A stretch of 64,000 nt of DNA from Streptomyces inusitatus (GCF_014651115.1 NZ_BMWG01000001.1:678840-742839); one strand, 5' to 3'; shown: positions 1 to 13,223, numbered from the stretch's first letter. The notes: a model not told the origin generated them from the letters alone. A program made the numbers and translations.

Positions 1-45
1 GCCGAGAACATAAGTTCCGCCAACACAAATAAACAAAACCTGCCC

Positions 46-64
46 CCCCGGGCACGGCCCGGGG
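46..64 (-). terminator. Hairpin terminator after the DLW-39 gene
   Basis: Read on the minus strand, a perfect 8-bp stem (CCCCGGGC/GCCCGGGG) with a 3-nt loop lies 48 nt after the stop of the small gene at 112-246. A T-rich stretch (TTTTGTTTATTTG) follows about 8 nt later. This is a plausible Rho-independent terminator, although the T-run is displaced from the stem. Confidence 0.6.
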
Positions 65-111
65 CCCCGGCCGCCCACGGCGCCCGGGGCCTCGCTCAAG
101 ACTGCTACGTC

Positions 112-246
112 TCACACACCCGAACCTGCGGGCACGGAGTCGGTCGCCTCCGTCCACAGATCCTGCTCGGCGCGATCCGCCTGGATCTGGCGGTACACGA
201 GGAGCCCGCCGATGGCGGCCAGTGCGACCAGGAGAAGCTTCTTCAC
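112..246 (-). CDS. Small DLW-39 family membrane-anchored protein
   Basis: A 44-residue peptide begins VKKLLLVALAAIGG and carries the family-typical DLW triplet (residues 29-31, AEQDLWTEATD). One hydrophobic N-terminal segment (about residues 3-18) suggests a single-pass membrane peptide with a short exposed tail. I chose the GTG at 246 because homologues start at the VKKLLL/MKKLLL point; the frame stays open upstream to 303 but that part looks unrelated. The function is unknown. It lies beside tRNA-Ile downstream of gyrA, as in other streptomycetes (from memory). Confidence 0.75.
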   Translation of the reverse strand: MKKLLLVALAAIGGLLVYRQIQADRAEQDLWTEATDSVPAGSGV

Positions 247-438
247 CGCGCGACCTCGTCTTTCCTTGACGTATGAGGACTTCTGCCGCTCGACTATACA
301 CACCGACCGATACCGATCAGTGACCTGAGTACCCCGTAATCACGGCCCCGCCCCGGCCCCCGACAACCCTCGGCCGACCGCCGCGCCATATGCGATCGGC
401 CCGTACGGAGTAACTCCGTACGGGCCGATTCACAACTG

Positions 439-512
439 TGGGGCTAACAGGATTTGAACCTGTGGCCTCATCCTTATCAGGGATGCGCTCTAACCAACTG
501 AGCTATAGCCCC
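439..512 (-). tRNA. tRNA-Ile (anticodon GAT)
   Basis: The minus strand folds into a 74-nt cloverleaf: acceptor GGGGCTA/TAGCCCC with discriminator A, a D-arm with GGTTAGAGC, an anticodon stem CATCC/GGATG holding loop CTGATAA, and a T-arm with GGTTCAAATCC. The anticodon is GAT, which reads isoleucine codons ATC and ATT. The 3' CCA is not encoded (CAG follows the discriminator), so it must be added by the CCA enzyme; a candidate, pcnA, lies at 30127-31575. Confidence 0.96.
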
Positions 513-594
513 GCCGCGCTCTGCGCTGACCTCTGAAGATTAGCGCACGTCCGGCGCAGCTCCCAAATCCGTTCCCCGCCGGAGGGGGGAAGAG

Positions 595-1242
595 CTACTC
601 GTCCTCGGCCAGCGTCAGCTCGACGCCGCCCACAAAACCGGCCGAGAGGTTGTAGATGAACGCTCCGAGCGTGGCCAGCGCGGTGGCGAGCACCACATCG
701 ATCACGGCGACGACGGAGGTGAAGATCAGCACTCGCGGCAGCGAGAGGAACGACTGAAGATCAAAGCCGCTGCTCTCGGTGGAGCCGGTGGCCTCGCTGA
801 TCGTGCCGCCGACCGTGGAGAAGACGCCCATGGCCTCCATGACCATCCAGAGCACCGCGGCGGCGATCACCGTGCAGATGCCCAGCGCGATCGAGAGCAG
901 GAAGCTGACCTTCATCACCGACCACGGGTCGGCCTTGGCCACCCGCAGCCGCGCCTTGCGGGTGCGCGGTGTGGTCCGTGCGCCCGTACGAGGCAGTCGC
1001 ATGCCCGCCTCGGTGCCGTCGTCGCCCTGGGGCGTCTGATACGCCTGGGGCGGGCGGTAGGGCTGCCCCGCGACCGGCTTACGGGCCGGCTGGTCGCCGC
1101 CGAACATCTCGTACGGGGGCTTGGCCCCCCGGCTCTCCGTCACCGTATCCCCCTGGGATTCCGCGGCAGAGCCACGGGCACCGCTCGATTTAGCTGTTCC
1201 TGCCGCTCCTGCGGCCGAACCGGCGCCCGTGGCTCCACTCAC
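595..1242 (-). CDS. DUF3566 domain transmembrane protein
   Basis: The protein has 215 residues. About 110 residues of low-complexity, Ala/Gly/Pro/Arg-rich N-terminus precede a C-terminal DUF3566 domain with two membrane segments (about 120-145, VSFLLSIALGICTVIAAAVLWMV..., and 175-200, FTSVVAVIDVVLATALATLG). The GTG at 1242 is chosen because it lies 4 nt after the gyrA stop (1247-1249) and homologues begin near VSGATGAG; the longer open frame to 1404 lies inside gyrA. It is almost certainly in one transcript with gyrBA. Its role is unknown; the position after gyrA is conserved in actinobacteria. Confidence 0.88.
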   Translation of the reverse strand: MSGATGAGSAAGAAGTAKSSGARGSAAESQGDTVTESRGAKPPYEMFGGDQPARKPVAGQPYRPPQAYQTPQGDDGTEAGMRLPRTGARTTPRTRKARLRVAKADPWSVMKVSFLLSIALGICTVIAAAVLWMVMEAMGVFSTVGGTISEATGSTESSGFDLQSFLSLPRVLIFTSVVAVIDVVLATALATLGAFIYNLSAGFVGGVELTLAEDE

Positions 1243-1246
1243 GCTC

Positions 1247-3895
1247 TTACTCCTCGTGCTCCCCGGCCGAGGGCTCCGTGCCCTCGACTGCCGCCTCGAC
1301 CGCACCGGTGTCGGCCTCGTCGGTCCCTGCTGCCTCGTCGGTCCCGTCGACCTCTTCGGCCTCACGCCCTGCCTCGGCGTTGCGAGCGATACCGACCACG
1401 GCATCGCGCTTGCCCAGGTTGATCAGTTGAACGCCCATGGTGTCACGGCCGGTCTCCCTGACTTCATTGACTCGCGTACGAATCACACCGCCGCCGAGGG
1501 TGATGGCGAGAATCTCGTCCGTCTCCTCGACCACCAGCGCGCCGACGAGAGAACCACGGTCCTCCACGATCTTGGCGGCCTTGATACCGAGGCCTCCACG
1601 ACCTTGGACGCGATATTCGTCCACTCCGGTTCGCTTCGCGTAACCACCATCTGTGGCGGTGAAGACGAACGTACCCGGCCGGACGACATTCATCGACAGA
1701 AGCTCGTCCCCTTCACGGAAACTCATCCCCTTGACGCCCGAGGTCGCACGCCCCATCGGGCGAAGCGCGTCGTCCGTTGCGGTGAACCGGATGGACTGGG
1801 CCTTCTTGCTGATGAGCAGCAGATCGTCCGCGGCGGAGACCAGCTCCGCGCCGATCAGCTCGTCGTCGGCGCCGCTCTCGGTCTCCCGGAGGTTGATCGC
1901 GATGACGCCGCCCGAGCGGGGCGAGTCGTAGTCCTTCAGCGGGGTCTTCTTGACCAGGCCGCCCTTGGTGGCCAGCACCAGATAGGGCGCGGCCGCGTAG
2001 TCGCGGATGGCGAGGATCTGGGCGATCTGCTCGTCCGGCTGGAAGGCGAGCAGATTGGCCACATGCTGACCCCGCGCGTCCCGGCCGGCGTCGGGCAGCT
2101 CGTACGCCTTGGCGCGGTAGACCCGCCCCTTGTTGGTGAAGAAGAGCAGCCAGTGGTGGGTGGTGGAGACGAAGAAGTGGTCGACGATGTCGTCTTCCTT
2201 GAGCTTCGTTCCCCGGACGCCCTTGCCGCCGCGCTTCTGCGAGCGGTAGTCGTCCGTCTTGGTGCGCTTCACATAGCCGCCGCGCGAGATGGTGACGACG
2301 ATGTCCTCTTCGGCGATCAGGTCCTCGATGGACATGTCACCGTCGAAGGGCACCAGCATGGAGCGCCGGTCGTCGCCGAACTTCTCCACGAGCACGGCCA
2401 GCTCTTCGCTGACGATCCGGCGCTGCTTCTCCGGGGAGGCGAGGATCGCGTTGTACTCGTTGATCTTGGCCTGGAGCTCGTCGTGCTCCGCGACGATCTT
2501 CTGGCGCTCCAGGGCGGCCAGCCGGCGCAGCTGCATCTCCAGGATGGCGTTCGCCTGGATCTCGTCGATGGCGAGCAGCTCCATCAGGCCGCCGCGCGCG
2601 ATCTCGACGGTGTCGCTGCGCCGGATGAGCGCGATGACGTCGTCGATCGAGTCCAGCGCCTTGAGCAGACCGCGGAGGATGTGCGCCCGCTCCTCCGCCT
2701 TGCGCAGCCGGAACTTGGTGCGCCGGACGATGACCTCGATCTGGTGACTCACCCAGTGGCGGATGAAGGCGTCCAGCGAGAGGGTGCGCGGCACCCCGTC
2801 GACCAGGGCCAGCATGTTCGCGCCGAAGTTCGTCTGGAGGTCGGTGTGCTTGTAGAGGTTGTTCAGCACGACCTTGGCGACGGCGTCGCGCTTGAGCACG
2901 ATGACCAGGCGCTGTCCGGTACGGGAGGAGGTCTCGTCGCGGACGTCGGCGATGCCGCCGATCTTGGCGTCCTTCACCAGGTCGGCGATCTTCTGCGCGA
3001 GGTTGTCCGGGTTGACCTGGTACGGAAGCTCCGTGACCACCAGGCACTGGCGGTTCTGGATCTCCTCGACCTCGACGACCGCGCGCATCGTGATGGAGCC
3101 GCGACCGGTGCGGTACGCCTCCTCGATGCCCTTGCGGCCGACGACGAGCGCGCCGGTCGGGAAGTCGGGGCCCTTGATGCGCTCGATCAGCGCGTCGAGC
3201 AGCTCCTCGTGGCTGGCGTCCGGGTGCTCCAGCGCCCACTGGGCACCGGCCGCGACCTCGCGCAGATTGTGCGGCGGGATATTGGTCGCCATACCGACCG
3301 CGATGCCCGCCGAGCCGTTGACCAGCAGGTTCGGGAAGCGCGCCGGGAGGACCGTCGGCTCCTGGTTGCGGCCGTCGTAGTTGTCCTGGAAGTCGACGGT
3401 CTCCTCGTCGATGTCCCGGAGCATCTCCATCGAGAGCAGCTTGAGCTTGCACTCGGTGTACCGCATGGCGGCGGCCGGGTCATTGCCCGGGGAGCCGAAG
3501 TTTCCGTTGGAGTCCACCAGCGGCATACGCATCGACCACGGCTGGGCGAGTCGCACCAGGGCGTCATAGATGGAGGAGTCGCCGTGGGGGTGGTACGTAC
3601 CCATGACGTCGCCGACGACGCGGGCGCACTTGTAGAAGCCCTTCTCGGGCCGGTAGCCGCCGTCGTACATCGCGTAGAGCACCCGGCGGTGGACGGGCTT
3701 GAGGCCGTCCCGCACATCGGGGAGCGCACGCGAGACGATGACGGACATCGCGTAGTCGAGGTACGAGCGCTGCATCTCGGTCTCAAGCCCGACGGGCTCG
3801 ATACGCATCGCGGGCACCTCGGTGCCGTCGGCGCCGGCGATCGCCGGTCCGGTCGCGGGGTCGGTGGGAGCAGGGGTGGGTGTCTCGTCGGCCAT
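1247..3895 (-). CDS. gyrA: DNA gyrase subunit A
   Basis: An 882-residue type II topoisomerase A subunit that breaks and rejoins DNA as an A2B2 complex with GyrB. The catalytic tyrosine is Tyr146 ([10 protein letters not shown]). The quinolone-determining stretch [10 protein letters not shown] has Ser107 and Asp111 at the positions of E. coli Ser83 and Asp87, so no typical resistance change is seen. The C-terminal wrapping domain has a GyrA-box variant, QKRGGKG. A roughly 30-residue acidic/Pro-rich N-terminal extension precedes [13 protein letters not shown], and an acidic Glu/Ala tail ends the protein. It starts with ATG 41 nt after the gyrB stop, so the two are co-transcribed. Confidence 0.98.
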   Translation of the reverse strand: MADETPTPAPTDPATGPAIAGADGTEVPAMRIEPVGLETEMQRSYLDYAMSVIVSRALPDVRDGLKPVHRRVLYAMYDGGYRPEKGFYKCARVVGDVMGTYHPHGDSSIYDALVRLAQPWSMRMPLVDSNGNFGSPGNDPAAAMRYTECKLKLLSMEMLRDIDEETVDFQDNYDGRNQEPTVLPARFPNLLVNGSAGIAVGMATNIPPHNLREVAAGAQWALEHPDASHEELLDALIERIKGPDFPTGALVVGRKGIEEAYRTGRGSITMRAVVEVEEIQNRQCLVVTELPYQVNPDNLAQKIADLVKDAKIGGIADVRDETSSRTGQRLVIVLKRDAVAKVVLNNLYKHTDLQTNFGANMLALVDGVPRTLSLDAFIRHWVSHQIEVIVRRTKFRLRKAEERAHILRGLLKALDSIDDVIALIRRSDTVEIARGGLMELLAIDEIQANAILEMQLRRLAALERQKIVAEHDELQAKINEYNAILASPEKQRRIVSEELAVLVEKFGDDRRSMLVPFDGDMSIEDLIAEEDIVVTISRGGYVKRTKTDDYRSQKRGGKGVRGTKLKEDDIVDHFFVSTTHHWLLFFTNKGRVYRAKAYELPDAGRDARGQHVANLLAFQPDEQIAQILAIRDYAAAPYLVLATKGGLVKKTPLKDYDSPRSGGVIAINLRETESGADDELIGAELVSAADDLLLISKKAQSIRFTATDDALRPMGRATSGVKGMSFREGDELLSMNVVRPGTFVFTATDGGYAKRTGVDEYRVQGRGGLGIKAAKIVEDRGSLVGALVVEETDEILAITLGGGVIRTRVNEVRETGRDTMGVQLINLGKRDAVVGIARNAEAGREAEEVDGTDEAAGTDEADTGAVEAAVEGTEPSAGEHEE

Positions 3896-3936
3896 TGCTG
3901 GTCTTCGGTCCTTTCGTGCGGTCAGCTGAGGCCGAC

Positions 3937-6380
<2,444 letters not shown>

Positions 6381-6962
6381 TCATCCGTAGGTGTCGCCCG
6401 GGCCCACACTGCCGGGGGCCCGCAGCGGTCCATAGTTCCGGCGCGGCCCGCCCGGGCCCAGCACCTTGATCACCCTGACGGTGCCGTGGCCGAGGTCCTC
6501 GTTCAGCCGCGCCACCAGACGCGGGGCGAGCAGCCGCAGCTGGGTCGCCCACGCCGTCGAGTCGCACTGCACCGTGAGGACGCGCTCCTCGGGATCCTCG
6601 TCGTACTTCAGCGGCACACAGTGATTCGCCAGATCCTCGCCGACGATCTGCGGCCAGCGACCCATCACCCCGCCGACGGCGGCGGGCGTCTCCCAGCCGC
6701 GCTCGGTGATCAGCCGGTTGATCGCGGCCCCCAGCGCCAGCGGATCACGGCCGTCCGCCCGCGCGCCGGAGCGCAGCCCGCCGCCGCGCCGGGCCTGCTT
6801 CTTCTCCTGGGCCGCCGCGCCCCGGGCCCGGGCCTGCTCCTTGGCCGCGCGCAGCGCGACCCGCGCGAGATCCACACCGGAGGGCTCCGGGGCACTCTGC
6901 TTCTCCGCGCCTGAGGCCCCGCCCCTGGCGTTGCCCGTGGAGTCGCCTGTGGAGTCGTTCAT
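6381..6962 (-). CDS. DciA-like protein (DUF721), probable helicase loader
   Basis: A 193-residue protein with a charged, Arg/Ala/Gln-rich N-terminal half and a C-terminal DUF721/DciA domain (about 78-170) containing [19 protein letters not shown] and [17 protein letters not shown]. DciA proteins load the replicative helicase in bacteria without DnaC/DnaI, so a role with the DnaB encoded at 46260-47744 is expected. Its ATG overlaps the recF stop as ATGA (6962-6959), which means translational coupling. The longer upstream frame is recF antiphase and is ignored. Confidence 0.9.
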   Translation of the reverse strand: MNDSTGDSTGNARGGASGAEKQSAPEPSGVDLARVALRAAKEQARARGAAAQEKKQARRGGGLRSGARADGRDPLALGAAINRLITERGWETPAAVGGVMGRWPQIVGEDLANHCVPLKYDEDPEERVLTVQCDSTAWATQLRLLAPRLVARLNEDLGHGTVRVIKVLGPGGPRRNYGPLRAPGSVGPGDTYG

Positions 6963-8131
6963 ACCCGCGCCACCTCTCCGCCGGACACGGCGTACCGCGC
7001 CCCGGTCAGCACGCCCGGGACATCGTCGTCCACGGCCGCGGTCACCAGCACCTGCTCTCCCGGAGCCACCAGTTCCGCCAGCCGTTCGCGCCGCCGGGCG
7101 TCCAGCTCGGCGAAGACGTCGTCCAGGACGAGCACGGGCTCGCTGCCCTCGGCGCGCAGCAGCTCGTAGGAGGCCAGCCGCAGGGCCAGTGCGTACGACC
7201 AGGACTCGCCGTGGCTGGCGTACCCCTTCGCGGGCAGCTGTCCCAGCTTGAGCACCAGCTCGTCGCGGTGCGGGCCGACCAGCGTCACCCCGCGCTCGAT
7301 CTCCTGCTTGCGCGCGCCGGCCAGCGCGGCCGTCAGCCGGGCGTACAGCTCCTCGCGACCGGTCGGGCCGCCGGTCCCGCCATCGGGCCCGACGCCGGTT
7401 CCGGCGTCGGCCGCCGCGTCGGCGGAGGAGCGGTACTCCAGCGCGAGCGGGCCGCCGCCGGGCGCCAGCGACTCGTACGCCTTGTCGGCCAGCGGCTGAA
7501 GCACCGAGATCAGCTCCAGGCGCTGGAACAGCAGCTCCGCGCCGACCCGAGCCAGATGCTGGTCCCACACATCGAGCGTCGACAGATCCGCGCCGGACTT
7601 CGCCCCGCCGTGCCGGCGGGCCATCGCCGCCGATTTCAGCAGGGTGTTCCGCTGCTTCAGCACCCGCTCATAGTCGGAGCGGACGCCGGCCATCCGGGGC
7701 GAGCGCGCCGTGATCAGCTCGTCCATGAAGCGCCGCCGGTCGCCGGGGTCGCCCTTGACCAGCGCCAGATCCTCCGGGGCGAAGAGCACCGTCCGTACGA
7801 TCCCCAGCACATCGCGCGGTCTGACCTGCGAGGAGCGGTTGATACGGGCCCGATTGGCCTTCCCGGGGTTCAGCTCCAGCTCTACCAGCTGGGAGCGGTC
7901 GCCCTGGGTGACGGCGGCGCGGACCACCGCGCGGGGAGCGCCGACCCGTACCAGCGGAGCGTCCGAGGAGACGCGGTGGCTGGCGAGTGTCGCCAGATAG
8001 CCGACCGCCTCGATCAGATTGGTCTTGCCCTGTCCGTTGGGCCCCACGAACGAGGTGACGCCCGGATCGAGAGGGACCTCGACCCGGGCGTACGAGCGGA
8101 AGTCGGCCAACGACAGATGCGTGACATGCAT
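6959..8131 (-). CDS. recF: DNA replication/repair protein RecF
   Basis: A 390-residue SMC-like ATPase that helps load RecA at gapped DNA. Walker A is GPNGQGKTN (about residues 29-37) and the ABC-type signature/Walker B region is [18 protein letters not shown] near residue 340. The start [14 protein letters not shown] is the standard RecF N-terminus. It follows gnd after 31 nt and overlaps the dciA-like gene by 4 nt, so dnaN-gnd-recF-dciA reads as one minus-strand group. Confidence 0.97.
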   Translation of the reverse strand: MHVTHLSLADFRSYARVEVPLDPGVTSFVGPNGQGKTNLIEAVGYLATLASHRVSSDAPLVRVGAPRAVVRAAVTQGDRSQLVELELNPGKANRARINRSSQVRPRDVLGIVRTVLFAPEDLALVKGDPGDRRRFMDELITARSPRMAGVRSDYERVLKQRNTLLKSAAMARRHGGAKSGADLSTLDVWDQHLARVGAELLFQRLELISVLQPLADKAYESLAPGGGPLALEYRSSADAAADAGTGVGPDGGTGGPTGREELYARLTAALAGARKQEIERGVTLVGPHRDELVLKLGQLPAKGYASHGESWSYALALRLASYELLRAEGSEPVLVLDDVFAELDARRRERLAELVAPGEQVLVTAAVDDDVPGVLTGARYAVSGGEVARV

Positions 8132-8162
8132 GGGTACGGGCCGACCTCCCCCGGCTCAGGGA

Positions 8163-9041
8163 CTACTTCTTGTTCTCCACCGCGTGGCCGCCGAACTGGT
8201 TGCGCAGCGCGGCGATCATCTTCATCTGCGGGGAGTCGTCCTGACGGGAAGCGAACCGCGCGAACAGCGAGGCGGTGATCGCGGGCAGCGGGACGGCGTT
8301 GTCGATGGCGGCTTCCACGGTCCAGCGGCCCTCGCCGCTGTCCTGGGCGTAGCCGCGCAGCTTCTCCAGGTGCTCGTCGTCGTCCAGCGCGTTGACCGCC
8401 AGGTCGAGCAGCCAGGACCGGATGACCGTGCCCTCCTGCCAGGAGCGGAAGACCTCGCGCACATCGGTGACCGAGTCGACCTTCTCCAGCAGCTCCCAGC
8501 CCTCGGCGTAGGCCTGCATCATGGCGTACTCGATGCCGTTGTGGACCATCTTCGCGAAGTGTCCGGCGCCGACCTTGCCTGCGTGGACGGAACCGAACTC
8601 ACCGGCGGGCTTGAGCGCGTCGAAGATCGGCTGCACCTTGGCGACGTGGTCGGCGTCGCCGCCGTACATCAGCGCGTAGCCGTTCTCCAGGCCCCAGACG
8701 CCGCCGGAGACGCCGCAGTCCACGAAGCCGATGCCCTTGATGCCCAGCTCGACGGCGTGCCGCTCGTCGTCGGTCCAGCGCGAGTTTCCGCCGTCCACGA
8801 CGATGTCGCCGGGGGAGAGCAGCTCGGCCAGCTCATCGATGGTGGACTGGGTCGCGGCGCCTGCCGGGACCATCACCCACACGACCCGGGGGCCCTGGAG
8901 GCCGTCCACGAGTTCCTGGAGGCTGTGGACGTCGGCGAGGTCCGGGTTGCGGTCGTAGCCGATGACGGTGTGGCCCGCGCGGCGGATGCGCTCGCGCATG
9001 TTGCCGCCCATTTTGCCGAGGCCGACGAGGCCGAGCTGCAT
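8163..9041 (-). CDS. gnd: 6-phosphogluconate dehydrogenase, short decarboxylating type
   Basis: A 292-residue enzyme that oxidises and decarboxylates 6-phosphogluconate to ribulose 5-phosphate in the pentose phosphate pathway. The N-terminal nucleotide-binding motif is GLVGLGKMGGNM; the family motif GGNSRWTDDERHA is near residue 90 and the helical domain ends near 292. The length matches the short class rather than the roughly 470-residue E. coli class. A metabolic gene between dnaN and recF is normal for streptomycetes. Confidence 0.95.
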   Translation of the reverse strand: MQLGLVGLGKMGGNMRERIRRAGHTVIGYDRNPDLADVHSLQELVDGLQGPRVVWVMVPAGAATQSTIDELAELLSPGDIVVDGGNSRWTDDERHAVELGIKGIGFVDCGVSGGVWGLENGYALMYGGDADHVAKVQPIFDALKPAGEFGSVHAGKVGAGHFAKMVHNGIEYAMMQAYAEGWELLEKVDSVTDVREVFRSWQEGTVIRSWLLDLAVNALDDDEHLEKLRGYAQDSGEGRWTVEAAIDNAVPLPAITASLFARFASRQDDSPQMKMIAALRNQFGGHAVENKK

Positions 9042-9167
9042 CTCAATGTCCTTAAGCGTCGAATGCCGATGCGTAAACCGCTTCCGAGCCTACGCCGGAG
9101 TCCGGTGTGCAGCCCGACGGGTCCGTCCCGGTGGGAGCGGACCCGTCGTGGTCGTCCTGTGCGGGGC

Positions 9168-10298
9168 TCAGCCGGAGAGCCGCACGGGCATGATCAGGTA
9201 CTTGTAGGCCTCGTCCGCCTCGGCGTCCAGCGCGGGCCTGCCGCTGAGCAGCGCCGGCTTGGTGGAGGTGGTGAACGACAGCTGGGCGACCGGGGAGTCG
9301 ATCGCGCTCAATCCGTCGAGCAGGAAGGTCGGGTTGAAGGCGATCGAGATGTCGTCGCCGTCGAGCTGGGCGTCGACACGCTCCACAGCCTGTGCGTCGT
9401 CGCTGGAGCCGGCCTCCAGGATCAGCACGCCCTGCTCGAAGCTCAGCCGGACCGGGGTGTTCCGCTCGGCGACGAGCGCCACACGCTTCACGGCCTCGAC
9501 GAACGGCGCGGTCTCGATGACCGCCACCGAGTTGAACTCGGTCGGGAAGAGCGTCCGGTACTTCGGGAGATCGCCTTCGAGCAGCCGGGTGGTGGTGGTG
9601 CGGCCGGCGCCCTCGAAGCCGATGAGGCCTTCGCCAGCACCAGAGCCGGAGAGCGCCAGGGTGACGGTGTCACCGCTGGTCAGGGCCTTGGCGGTGTCCA
9701 GGAGCGTCTTGGCGGGCACCAGGGCGACGGCGGAGGCGTCCGGGTTCTCCGGCTTCCACAGGAACTCGCGGACCGCGAAGCGGTAGCGGTCGGTGGAGGC
9801 CAGGGTGACGGTCTCGCCCTCGATCTCGATGCGCACACCGGTGAGCACCGGGAGGGTGTCGTCACGGCCGGCGGCGATGGCGACCTGGGCGGCGGCGGAG
9901 GCGAAGATCTCGCCGGGCACGGTGCCGGTCGCGGTCGGCATCTGCGGCAGTGCCGGGTACTCCTCCACGGGGAGGGTGTGGAGGGTGAAGCGCGAGGAGC
10001 CGCAGACCACGGTCGCCCGTACACCGTCTGTGGAAATCTCCACCGGGCGGTTGGGGAGGGCGCGGCAGATGTCGGCGAGCAGCCGGCCCGAGACGAGGAC
10101 GGTGCCGTCCTCGTCGACCTCGGCCTCGACGGAGACCTTGGCCGAGACCTCGTAGTCGAAGCTGGAGAAGCTCAGCGCGCCGTCCTCGGCCTTCAGCAGG
10201 AGGCCCGCGAGCACGGGCGCCGGCGGACGGGCCGGGAGGCTCCGGGCCACCCACGCCACCGCCTCCGCGAGTACATCGCGCTCAACCCGGATCTTCAC
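9168..10298 (-). CDS. dnaN: DNA polymerase III beta sliding clamp
   Basis: A 376-residue clamp that tethers DNA polymerase III to DNA as a ring dimer. Three repeated clamp domains are visible; the protein begins VKIRVERDVLAEAVAWVARSLPARP and ends YLIMPVRLSG. The GTG at 10298 is preceded by GGAGG at about 8 nt, and the conserved N-terminus fixes the start; a longer open frame to 10628 runs into oriC and is not coding. It is transcribed away from oriC on the minus strand. Confidence 0.97.
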   Translation of the reverse strand: MKIRVERDVLAEAVAWVARSLPARPPAPVLAGLLLKAEDGALSFSSFDYEVSAKVSVEAEVDEDGTVLVSGRLLADICRALPNRPVEISTDGVRATVVCGSSRFTLHTLPVEEYPALPQMPTATGTVPGEIFASAAAQVAIAAGRDDTLPVLTGVRIEIEGETVTLASTDRYRFAVREFLWKPENPDASAVALVPAKTLLDTAKALTSGDTVTLALSGSGAGEGLIGFEGAGRTTTTRLLEGDLPKYRTLFPTEFNSVAVIETAPFVEAVKRVALVAERNTPVRLSFEQGVLILEAGSSDDAQAVERVDAQLDGDDISIAFNPTFLLDGLSAIDSPVAQLSFTTSTKPALLSGRPALDAEADEAYKYLIMPVRLSG

Positions 10299-10510
10299 CG
10301 GAACCGCCTCCTGCTGTTGCTGGCTCGCCTTGCTGGCCTTCGTCGTCGGCTGTGTCGCCGGGGACCAGTCTGACGCACCGCACTGACAGTCGGCGCTGCT
10401 CGGGGTCAAGTCGTGATCCGGGGTGTCGCGGCCCACCGGGCCGAGTTGTGCACAGGACCTTCTTCGAAGCCAATTCCCCGGTAACTCTAAGTGGGAGTAG
10501 TAGTAGGGCC

Positions 10511-11008
10511 TGTGGAAACCGTGGATAACCCCGTTTTCGCAGGTCAGGGCCTGTTTTTTATCCACCGACCCTGTGGGTGGAACCGGTGGACAACCCACTG
10601 CTTCTGTGGACACCGGAAAGTTCTGCACAGGCCATGCACAGCCCGGGGGTAGTTCTCCCCAGCTCTGTCCCCAGCTTTACCCACGTTCCCCACAGCCCAA
10701 TCCACCTCCCCGGTGTGACGGCTTTCACTCGACACGGTGAGAGCGGCCCGAATGTTGCCGAACAGTGGACAGCGATGTGGACAAGCTGTGGGCAACCCGC
10801 CGGAGCCTGTGGGTTGCCGGTGGACAACTTTGATCACAGGCTGTGGACAGAAAGTTTGTCCACAGCCTGTGGATCGAGGTTTGCCACAATTCCACAGGGG
10901 GCTGACCTGCTGGGATGATCTTCAGCTCGGCCCGGCTGTGGACAGAGTCTGGACAACTTCCCAGTCCCCAGGCTGTGGATGGAGAATTCTCCCCCAATCT
11001 GTGGAGAA
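10511..11008. other. oriC: Chromosomal replication origin oriC
   Basis: This non-coding region between dnaN and dnaA is filled with 9-mers close to the Streptomyces DnaA box TTGTCCACA (reverse TGTGGACAA). Perfect consensus: 10776-10784 (reverse) and 10856-10864 (forward). One or two changes: 10520-10528, 10558-10566, 10585-10593, 10605-10613, 10819-10827, 10842-10850, 10868-10876, 10937-10945, 10948-10956, 10974-10982, 11000-11008. Both orientations occur, in groups, as expected for DnaA filament assembly. The most T-rich stretch is near 10553-10559, but no clear unwinding element stands out. Confidence 0.93.
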
Positions 11009-11190
11009 GTTCGTGCCTCGGCCCGGTATTCGAACAGCGCGGAGGGCCCGGGGCGGCGACCCGGCCGCCGGGAACGGGCGCGGAGACGGCCCGGGAGGGG
11101 TTTCGGAGGCCTCCTCAGAGGCCTCCCGGAGGTGTCCCGGGGCCGTTCCGGGAGTGCTCTGAAGGGCTCCTGGAGCACGCGCGAACGACG

Positions 11191-11227
11191 AGAAGCGCCC
11201 CGGGAGTCCGCCTCCCGGGGCGCTTCT
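11191..11227 (-). terminator. Strong hairpin terminator of dnaA
   Basis: A perfect 16-bp stem (11191-11206 with 11212-11227, left arm AGAAGCGCCCCGGGAG) has a 5-nt loop. It lies 100 nt beyond the dnaA stop on the minus strand and before the DnaA-box field. It lacks a T-run, as many Streptomyces terminators do. Its position suggests it protects oriC from transcription coming out of dnaA. Confidence 0.7.
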
Positions 11228-11258
11228 GGACGACTTCTGGACGGCTCTCGGCCGACTT

Positions 11259-11313
11259 CTTGGCGGCCTCTTGGCGGCCTCTTGGCGGCCTCTTGGCGGC
11301 CTCTTGGACGGCT
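11259..11313. repeat. Tandem 11-bp repeat between dnaA and its terminator
   Basis: The unit CTTGGCGGCCT is repeated four times perfectly from 11259 to 11302, followed by a diverged fifth copy (CTTGGACGGCT, 11303-11313). It starts 14 nt beyond the dnaA stop codon. The 11-bp period is close to one helical turn, which would put the copies on one DNA face. No function is known to me. Confidence 0.85.
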
Positions 11314-11326
11314 TCCGGCGGCTGCG

Positions 11327-13084
11327 TCAGCCGTTCTTGATGCGGTTGGTGAGTTCGGTCACCTGGTTGTAGATCGAGCGCCGCTCGGCCATCAGCGCCC
11401 GGATCTTGCGGTCCGCGTGCATCACCGTCGTATGGTCCCGGCCGCCGAACTGCGCGCCGATCTTCGGCAGGGAGAGGTCCGTCAGCTCACGGCAGAGGTA
11501 CATCGCGATCTGCCGCGCCGTGACCAGCACCCGGCTCCGGGAGGAGCCGCAGAGGTCCTCGACCGTCAGCCCGAAGTAGTCCGCCGTCGCCGCCATGATC
11601 GCGCCGGCGGTGATCTCCGGGGCCGAGTCCTCGCCGCCCGGGATCAGATCCTTCAGCACGATCTCGGTGAGCCCGAGGTCGACCGGCTGACGGTTGAGCG
11701 AGGCGAACGCGGTGACCCGGATCAGCGCGCCCTCCAGCTCGCGGATGTTGCGCGAGATCCGGGACGCGATGAACTCCAGCACCTCCGGCGGGGCGTTCAG
11801 CTGCTCCTGGACGGCCTTCTTCCGCAGGATCGCGATCCTGGTCTCCAGCTCCGGCGGCTGCACATCGGTGGTCAGACCCCATTCGAAGCGGTTGCGGAGC
11901 CGGTCCTCCAGCGTCATCAGCTGCTTGGGCGGCCGGTCGGAGGAGAGCACGATCTGCTTGTTGGCGTTGTGGAGCGTGTTGAAGGTGTGGAAGAACTCCT
12001 CCTGCGTCGACTCCTTGCTCGCCAGGAACTGGATGTCGTCGACCAGCAGGATGTCCACATCGCGGTACCGCTTGCGGAAGGTGTCGCCCTTGCCGTCGCG
12101 GATCGAGTTGATGAACTCGTTGGTGAACTCCTCCGAGCTCACGTACCGCACCCGGGTCCCCGGGTAGAGGCTCCGCGCGTAGTGCCCGATCGCGTGCAGC
12201 AGATGGGTCTTGCCGAGCCCCGACTCCCCGTAGATGAACAGCGGGTTGTACGCCTTCGCCGGGGCCTCGGCGACCGCCACGGCGGCCGCGTGCGCGAACC
12301 GGTTGGAGGCGCCGATGACGAAGGTGTCGAAGAGGTACTTCGGGTTCAGCCGGGCCTGCGGCTCGCCCGGCCCGGGGGCCGGCGAGGGCTGGGCCCCCAG
12401 CGGTCCGGTCGCGCCGCCGGAGCCGCCCCGGTGCGCCGGGGAGGAGTCCGGCAGTTCGCGGCGCTCCGGGCGCTCGTACCCCTGCCGGTCGGACGGCTGC
12501 GGCGAGCGGTAGTCCTGCTGGGGCTGATGGGGCCGGGTGGTCGCGTAGGGATCGCGGTCCTGGAAGCCCCCGAGCCTCGGTTGCTGCCAGGAGAGATCCT
12601 CCTGACCGCGGGGCCAGGCTCCGGGCTCGGGCCGCTGCTGCTGATAATCGGGGTACGCGGGACGGATCTCCGGCAGCCCGTCCTCCGGGGCGTGGTGCCC
12701 GTATCTGCCGTAGGGCTCGTCGCGCTGGTAACCCTGGGGGTCGTCGTGCTGCTGTCCCGGGTACGGGGGGTTCTGCTGGGGGCCGCCCGGCTGCGGGGCG
12801 CTCGGATCGCCCGCCGAGTCGTCGACGGTGATCGCGATCCGGATCTGGCGTCCGCACTCGCGGCTCAGCGTCTCGCTGATCAGCGGGGCGAGCCGGCTCT
12901 CCAGCACCCGCTTCCCCCACTCGTTGGGGGCGGCGAGCAGCGCGGTGTCCGAGACCAGGGCGAGCGGCTGGCAGCGCTCGATCCACTGCTTGTCCTTGGG
13001 TTCGACGCCCTGGTGGCCCTCGGCGAGGAGCTGTTCCAGCACGCGTGGCCACACTGCGGCAAGCTCGGCAGGTACGTCAGCCAC
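11327..13084 (-). CDS. dnaA: Chromosomal replication initiator DnaA
   Basis: A 585-residue initiator. Domain I is at the N-terminus ([20 protein letters not shown], then [10 protein letters not shown]). A long Pro/Gln/Arg-rich domain II (about 95-250) is typical of Streptomyces. The AAA+ domain has Walker [14 protein letters not shown] and Walker [11 protein letters not shown]. The C-terminal DNA-binding domain carries the signature [20 protein letters not shown] use the GTG at 13084, matching homologues beginning MADVP. An in-frame GTG at 13093 is possible and is closer to the GAGAGAG that could act as ribosome site. It is transcribed towards oriC. Confidence 0.97.
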   Translation of the reverse strand: MADVPAELAAVWPRVLEQLLAEGHQGVEPKDKQWIERCQPLALVSDTALLAAPNEWGKRVLESRLAPLISETLSRECGRQIRIAITVDDSAGDPSAPQPGGPQQNPPYPGQQHDDPQGYQRDEPYGRYGHHAPEDGLPEIRPAYPDYQQQRPEPGAWPRGQEDLSWQQPRLGGFQDRDPYATTRPHQPQQDYRSPQPSDRQGYERPERRELPDSSPAHRGGSGGATGPLGAQPSPAPGPGEPQARLNPKYLFDTFVIGASNRFAHAAAVAVAEAPAKAYNPLFIYGESGLGKTHLLHAIGHYARSLYPGTRVRYVSSEEFTNEFINSIRDGKGDTFRKRYRDVDILLVDDIQFLASKESTQEEFFHTFNTLHNANKQIVLSSDRPPKQLMTLEDRLRNRFEWGLTTDVQPPELETRIAILRKKAVQEQLNAPPEVLEFIASRISRNIRELEGALIRVTAFASLNRQPVDLGLTEIVLKDLIPGGEDSAPEITAGAIMAATADYFGLTVEDLCGSSRSRVLVTARQIAMYLCRELTDLSLPKIGAQFGGRDHTTVMHADRKIRALMAERRSIYNQVTELTNRIKNG

Positions 13085-13223
13085 AGGGGGCACGCTCTCT
13101 CGCAGGTCCCACGAATGTGTGGTTCTCGGGACGGGGACGGGGCCGGAAGGACAGGCAAGGACAGAAAGGAAAAGTTCCGGAGTTCAGCCAAGGTAGTCAG
13201 GCCGGGGCGACTGGTTCAAGTTG

